Source of the DNA: Candidatus Komeilibacteria bacterium
Lineage (GTDB): Bacteria > Patescibacteriota > Patescibacteriia > UBA1558
Length of the DNA: 9,044 bases
Assembly (NCBI GenBank): GCA_024654345.1
Contig: JANLIN010000082.1
Location: 1-9,044 of the forward strand
Direction of reading: 5' to 3'
Positions 6,095 through 9,044 of the stretch are shown in pieces; positions within the stretch are counted from its first letter, which is position 1, and every line of letters begins with the position of its first letter. The position numbers and the translations under genes are program-made. The notes below the pieces were generated by a model. That model was not told the DNA's origin, searched no databases, and was given only the letters and a program-made list of their open reading frames with translations.

Positions 6095-7429
6095 ATGAAA
6101 ATGCTACACAAGAGAATTCTGTGGATTGGGGCGACAATACTTTTCCTCATCGCCGCTCCCCTTTTACTGGGGTATGCTTTGGGCTATCGATACAATTTCC
6201 AAAAGCAGAAAATAGAAAGCACCGGAATTATTTATATCAAAACTTTTCCTCGCAATGCGATAGTATATGTGAATGATAAGTTGGAAGCTAAAGTTACGCC
6301 GACGCAGATCAATTACCTTCTACCGGGACGTTACCGTGTGCGAGTCGAGAAGATAGGTTTTTTTGACTGGCGAAAAGAATTGGCGGTGCAAGCCGGCTTA
6401 ACCACTTTTATAGAGGATGTTGTAATGTTTCGTGATAGCGCGGCTACTGAAATGGCCTCAGCCTCTCTTTTTCAGTTGGCCACCTTGTATGACAACCGTC
6501 GTTGGCTGGCGGTGCGCCACGGGGTCGAGACTGTCTCATTTTCCATCTTCAGTGCCGAGTCCGGTACCTTTCAAACGGTGATCGATTTTCCCCCTGGTGA
6601 TGATGTGGAGCTCCTGAACGTCGCTCCCGGTGGAGATAACTTGATATATCGACACAATAAGGCCACGTACTTACTAACTCTCCAACCGACTCGACAAATA
6701 ACGGATCTCGGGAATCTATCTCCTCGTTACTGGGATAATTTCAAGTGGCATCCCCTACAAAGTAACACCGTGTACTCACAGATCGATAATATATTGTCAG
6801 AAATTGTCATAGATGCCAATGGTGGCAGAATATTACGTCAGCTCAATGACGTGTTATTTTATTTCCCAACTGTTAGAGGCCTTTACTATGTCACGGAGGA
6901 ACAAGGCCAACAAAAGCTGTACTTAGCTTCGGACAATTTAGACTCGGCCGAATATATTGTCAATCTACCACATACAGAAAATTTGACAGCGGAATTGGTT
7001 GATGACATTTTGACACTGGTGGACAAAACAAATCATACGGTCTATCTTCTTCGTTTGGGTCAGCAAACGGAGCTTTTACAAATGTTTTCTGAGACCGACA
7101 ATATCAGTTGGTATCCCGTCAATAGCGATAAGATGCTTTATTGGAATGAAAATCAAATTAACATCTATTATCCCAGTACGAACAGTTCTATCCTCCTGAC
7201 CCGTTTGACGGACCCCATTCATAGTGTGCACTGGCATCCAAATGGTACTTATGTGCTTTATACTTCAGCTGATGGTACATATATAACGGAAACAGATCAA
7301 AGGGACTATCGCAATGTGTATCAGCTGTCGGATATAGATTATCCTGATAATCTGATTCTCAATCAAAAAGGTTCCCTGATGTATATATTCAAGCGTGGAC
7401 AAGGATTTTTCAGCTACCAAATTCAATAG
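6095..7429 (+). CDS. Membrane-anchored PEGA-domain protein with propeller-like C-terminus
   Basis: This 444-residue surface protein has no assigned role. It has a short basic N-terminus (MKMLHKR), one membrane segment at about residues 8-30 (ILWIGATILFLIAAPLLLGYALG), then a PEGA domain at about 44-111 (GIIYIKTFPRNAIVYVND, then LLPGRYRVRVEKIGFFDWRKEL). PEGA domains are small beta folds found in envelope proteins. The rest is strand-rich and repeats a W-[HY]-P motif (KWHPLQS, SWYPVNS, HWHPNGTYVLYTSADG), as in TolB- or WD40-like blades, so a beta-propeller facing outside is likely. The start at 6095 is chosen because the upstream TTG lies in the promoter; ATG at 6101 is a second choice. No Shine-Dalgarno is present. 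Proteins of this architecture are common in Patescibacteria, as I recall. It converges with the next gene with ten bases between the ends. Confidence 0.85.
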   Translation: MKMLHKRILWIGATILFLIAAPLLLGYALGYRYNFQKQKIESTGIIYIKTFPRNAIVYVNDKLEAKVTPTQINYLLPGRYRVRVEKIGFFDWRKELAVQAGLTTFIEDVVMFRDSAATEMASASLFQLATLYDNRRWLAVRHGVETVSFSIFSAESGTFQTVIDFPPGDDVELLNVAPGGDNLIYRHNKATYLLTLQPTRQITDLGNLSPRYWDNFKWHPLQSNTVYSQIDNILSEIVIDANGGRILRQLNDVLFYFPTVRGLYYVTEEQGQQKLYLASDNLDSAEYIVNLPHTENLTAELVDDILTLVDKTNHTVYLLRLGQQTELLQMFSETDNISWYPVNSDKMLYWNENQINIYYPSTNSSILLTRLTDPIHSVHWHPNGTYVLYTSADGTYITETDQRDYRNVYQLSDIDYPDNLILNQKGSLMYIFKRGQGFFSYQIQ

Positions 7430-7439
7430 GCGTAATTAA

Positions 7440-7808
7440 CTATCGCTTCTTCTCTTGCTTAGAATTCATAGCAACGACAGCGGCCGTGATACCAACTACG
7501 GGTATTAAGGCGATATTGATGCTGTATGTCGTAGCGTAGACAACTATAAAAATGGCCACCAGGATGACCGTCGTAAAAAGGACGGCCAATATATTTTGAT
7601 TATTTTCCTGTGGAAGGTAGTCTCCGAGTGGTAGTGACACCAACCAGGCGATGGCTGTCAGTAGCCACAACACATGAAGGTCAAAGTAGTTACTGACCAT
7701 GCCTGTTTTAATGAACTCTAGTAAACTGAAGAGGCTACTGGCGGCCAAAAGCCAGACAAAAATATCATGGGTAATTACGGCCAATATTGTTCGTTGGTTA
7801 TATCTCAT
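7440..7808 (-). CDS. Small four-helix membrane protein, unknown function
   Basis: This 122-residue protein is mostly membrane helices, at about 8-30, 44-62, 72-93 and 96-114, with a basic tail (NSKQEKKR) that should lie in the cytoplasm by the positive-inside rule. The loop between helices 2 and 3 (GDYLPQENNQN) is polar. I recognise no family motif; it could be a small integral partner or chaperone of the large protein encoded just upstream. The two genes are 14 bases apart and probably share a transcript. No Shine-Dalgarno is visible before the ATG. No terminator hairpin is visible after its stop. Confidence 0.75.
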   Translation of the reverse strand: MRYNQRTILAVITHDIFVWLLAASSLFSLLEFIKTGMVSNYFDLHVLWLLTAIAWLVSLPLGDYLPQENNQNILAVLFTTVILVAIFIVVYATTYSINIALIPVVGITAAVVAMNSKQEKKR

Positions 7809-7822
7809 AGGTAAAAATGACT

Positions 7823-9043
7823 TTACTTTGAATGACGCCAGTATTTAAGATATTTAATTGCCTCGGACCAGCTTAGATCCGATTGGCTGTTATACCGTAG
7901 CTTCATGTCGGAGATTGTAAACGGCGACGACTTGGTAGCACCCGGAGCCGAAATAATGAAGGTGATCTTCCCTTTCCTGATATCCGCCTGATCTAAATCA
8001 AAGGTAACAGAGCTGGTGAAGAAACCATCATTATCCCTTTGTGGTATATCATAACTGGCGATAAAGTAATCTAAATCGTCATCGGTGCTGACGATTTCGG
8101 TTCGTCCGGTCGCTGGAACGAAAAAAGTATCCACCGAAAAGGCGGTCAGTCCAATCGTCTCGTACATGATGTCGTTTTGGGGAATAACGAGCTCCATCAA
8201 TTCGTCAGTGGTGGAGATGGTGTACTTTTTTTGCAGTTCGCCTAGCTCATAGTTTTGTCCATTGGCGACTACTGTTTGTAAACCCGCGAAATGACTGGTT
8301 GATAGTTTTATCACCTGACTGTTAGTAATAAGAAGAGAGGGTCGTCGCGGTAGTCCCGGAAGCCCGTCTTGGTATTCTCCGCTATCGGCCAGATACAGAT
8401 TGCCGGAAAAGGTCAGATAACGGTGCGGCGTTATTATCTTTGTAGTAAAAACATCATAGGTTGTCTGGACAAAAACGCGATAAACCCCAGGTTTAATCTC
8501 ATCATCTTCGCGAAAAGTAAGATAGTGGGGCCCGGTCGGCGGATCATTTGAATCCACCAGTCCATCATCGGGAATAGTTTTTAGCCAGATTCTTTCACCT
8601 TCAATATTTTCAATCCAAGCAATAATATTATCTTCATTGTCGGCTCGGTTGAGGTCGAATAACTCCAGTGTTATATCTAGCTTGTTATTTAAATAGGTAT
8701 AAAAGTTGAATTCACCACGAAGTGTATTTTCGTAGACCTGAGGCTCCTTATGATCTTGATAGTCCGGTAAAATATAGCTCGGTGTGACATCGGTATTGTA
8801 GGCCGCGACATTATCACGTGGTCGTCGGGCCTTTCGCCAGTCAGTAATTGATCCATACTGTGACTCTTTTTGCCACAATACCTGTGACCCCTCTTTGATG
8901 GAGGGCCAAGCTAATTCATTAAAAGACTTGTTGAATAGAGTGGCTAGTTTATATGACCAGTCGTAGTCGCTGACTTCCTTGAGACCGGTCTTAACGATCT
9001 GACAGCAATCCGGACGATAACGAAAGGTTAGGGTGACAGAGTC
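7823..9043 (-). CDS. Large hypothetical, probably surface protein, C-terminal part
   Basis: The frame is open from the window edge to TAA at 7823-7825, giving 406 residues of the C-terminus; the start lies beyond the window. A TTG at 8876-8878 could be called as a start but has uninterrupted coding upstream in the same style (for example RYRPDCCQIVKTGLKEV and LFNKSFNELAWPSIKEG), so it is not one. No membrane segment appears in the visible part. It is acidic and strand-rich, with segments such as GEFNFYTYLNN, KPGVYRVFVQTTYDVFTTK and SSVTFDLDQADIRKGKITFIISAPGA, like stacked beta-sandwich domains of extracellular proteins. The tail is basic (AIKYLKYWRHSK). I do not recognise a family. With a four-helix membrane protein 14 bases downstream, a secreted or membrane-tethered role is plausible but unproven. 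Confidence 0.75.
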   Translation of the reverse strand, partial: DSVTLTFRYRPDCCQIVKTGLKEVSDYDWSYKLATLFNKSFNELAWPSIKEGSQVLWQKESQYGSITDWRKARRPRDNVAAYNTDVTPSYILPDYQDHKEPQVYENTLRGEFNFYTYLNNKLDITLELFDLNRADNEDNIIAWIENIEGERIWLKTIPDDGLVDSNDPPTGPHYLTFREDDEIKPGVYRVFVQTTYDVFTTKIITPHRYLTFSGNLYLADSGEYQDGLPGLPRRPSLLITNSQVIKLSTSHFAGLQTVVANGQNYELGELQKKYTISTTDELMELVIPQNDIMYETIGLTAFSVDTFFVPATGRTEIVSTDDDLDYFIASYDIPQRDNDGFFTSSVTFDLDQADIRKGKITFIISAPGATKSSPFTISDMKLRYNSQSDLSWSEAIKYLKYWRHSK

Positions 9044-9044
9044 A

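Noticed and set aside
7425..7445. Bidirectional terminator between the convergent genes
   Set aside because: I looked for a hairpin around the ten-base gap and found none with a convincing stem or T-tract.
8876..8878. TTG as start of a 351-residue protein
   Set aside because: The frame stays open to the window end with protein-like sequence, so the gene begins outside the window.
1..9044. Alternative genetic code (TGA as glycine) known in some CPR lineages
   Set aside because: A TGA ends the 1069-1512 gene with an ATGA overlap, and no gene needs TGA read-through.
1..9044. CRISPR array, tRNA, rRNA or defence island
   Set aside because: No direct-repeat/spacer pattern, tRNA-like fold, rRNA segment or defence gene was seen.

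Overview
The window looks like ordinary chromosomal DNA from a Candidate Phyla Radiation / Patescibacteria bacterium. The grounds are: a CTP synthase with the GEYQN signature I associate with that radiation; a membrane-anchored PEGA-domain protein of a type common there; housekeeping genes with poor or no Shine-Dalgarno sequences; and a remnant of a REP-associated transposase. TAA, TAG and TGA all end genes, so the code is standard. The lineage call comes from remembered family features, not a search.

Layout. Bases 1-445 hold a perfect 40-base palindrome that reads in frame into the HUH and tyrosine part of a RAYT-type transposase lacking its N-terminus. Bases 454-1602 (minus strand) are a self-contained two-gene unit: a TTGACA promoter, two overlapping unknown genes with strong ribosome binding sites, and a terminator. 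The second of these genes encodes an exported, beta-rich protein with a barrel-like C-terminus. Bases 1609-5980 (minus strand) hold murA, an S41 C-terminal processing protease and pyrG in one direction, closed by a strong terminator after pyrG. From 6095 a membrane-anchored PEGA protein with a propeller-like C-terminus is read on the plus strand, divergently from murA. It converges at 7429/7440 on a minus-strand pair: a four-helix membrane protein and, upstream of it, the C-terminal 406 residues of a large unknown protein that runs off the window.

How they fit together. MurA commits UDP-GlcNAc to peptidoglycan, the S41 protease probably processes or degrades envelope proteins, and PyrG makes CTP, so the central block is housekeeping with an envelope flavour. 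The flanking genes are surface or envelope proteins of unknown role. I see no defence system, CRISPR array, tRNA or rRNA.

The points most worth a second look are three. The CTP synthase keeps its glutaminase and ATP/metal residues but has lost two lysines of the UTP/CTP site. The S41 protease promoter has its -10 box on the upstream ATG, which predicts a leaderless mRNA. And the initiation signals of the two-gene unit at 479-1512 contrast with those of the housekeeping genes, suggesting a separate origin.
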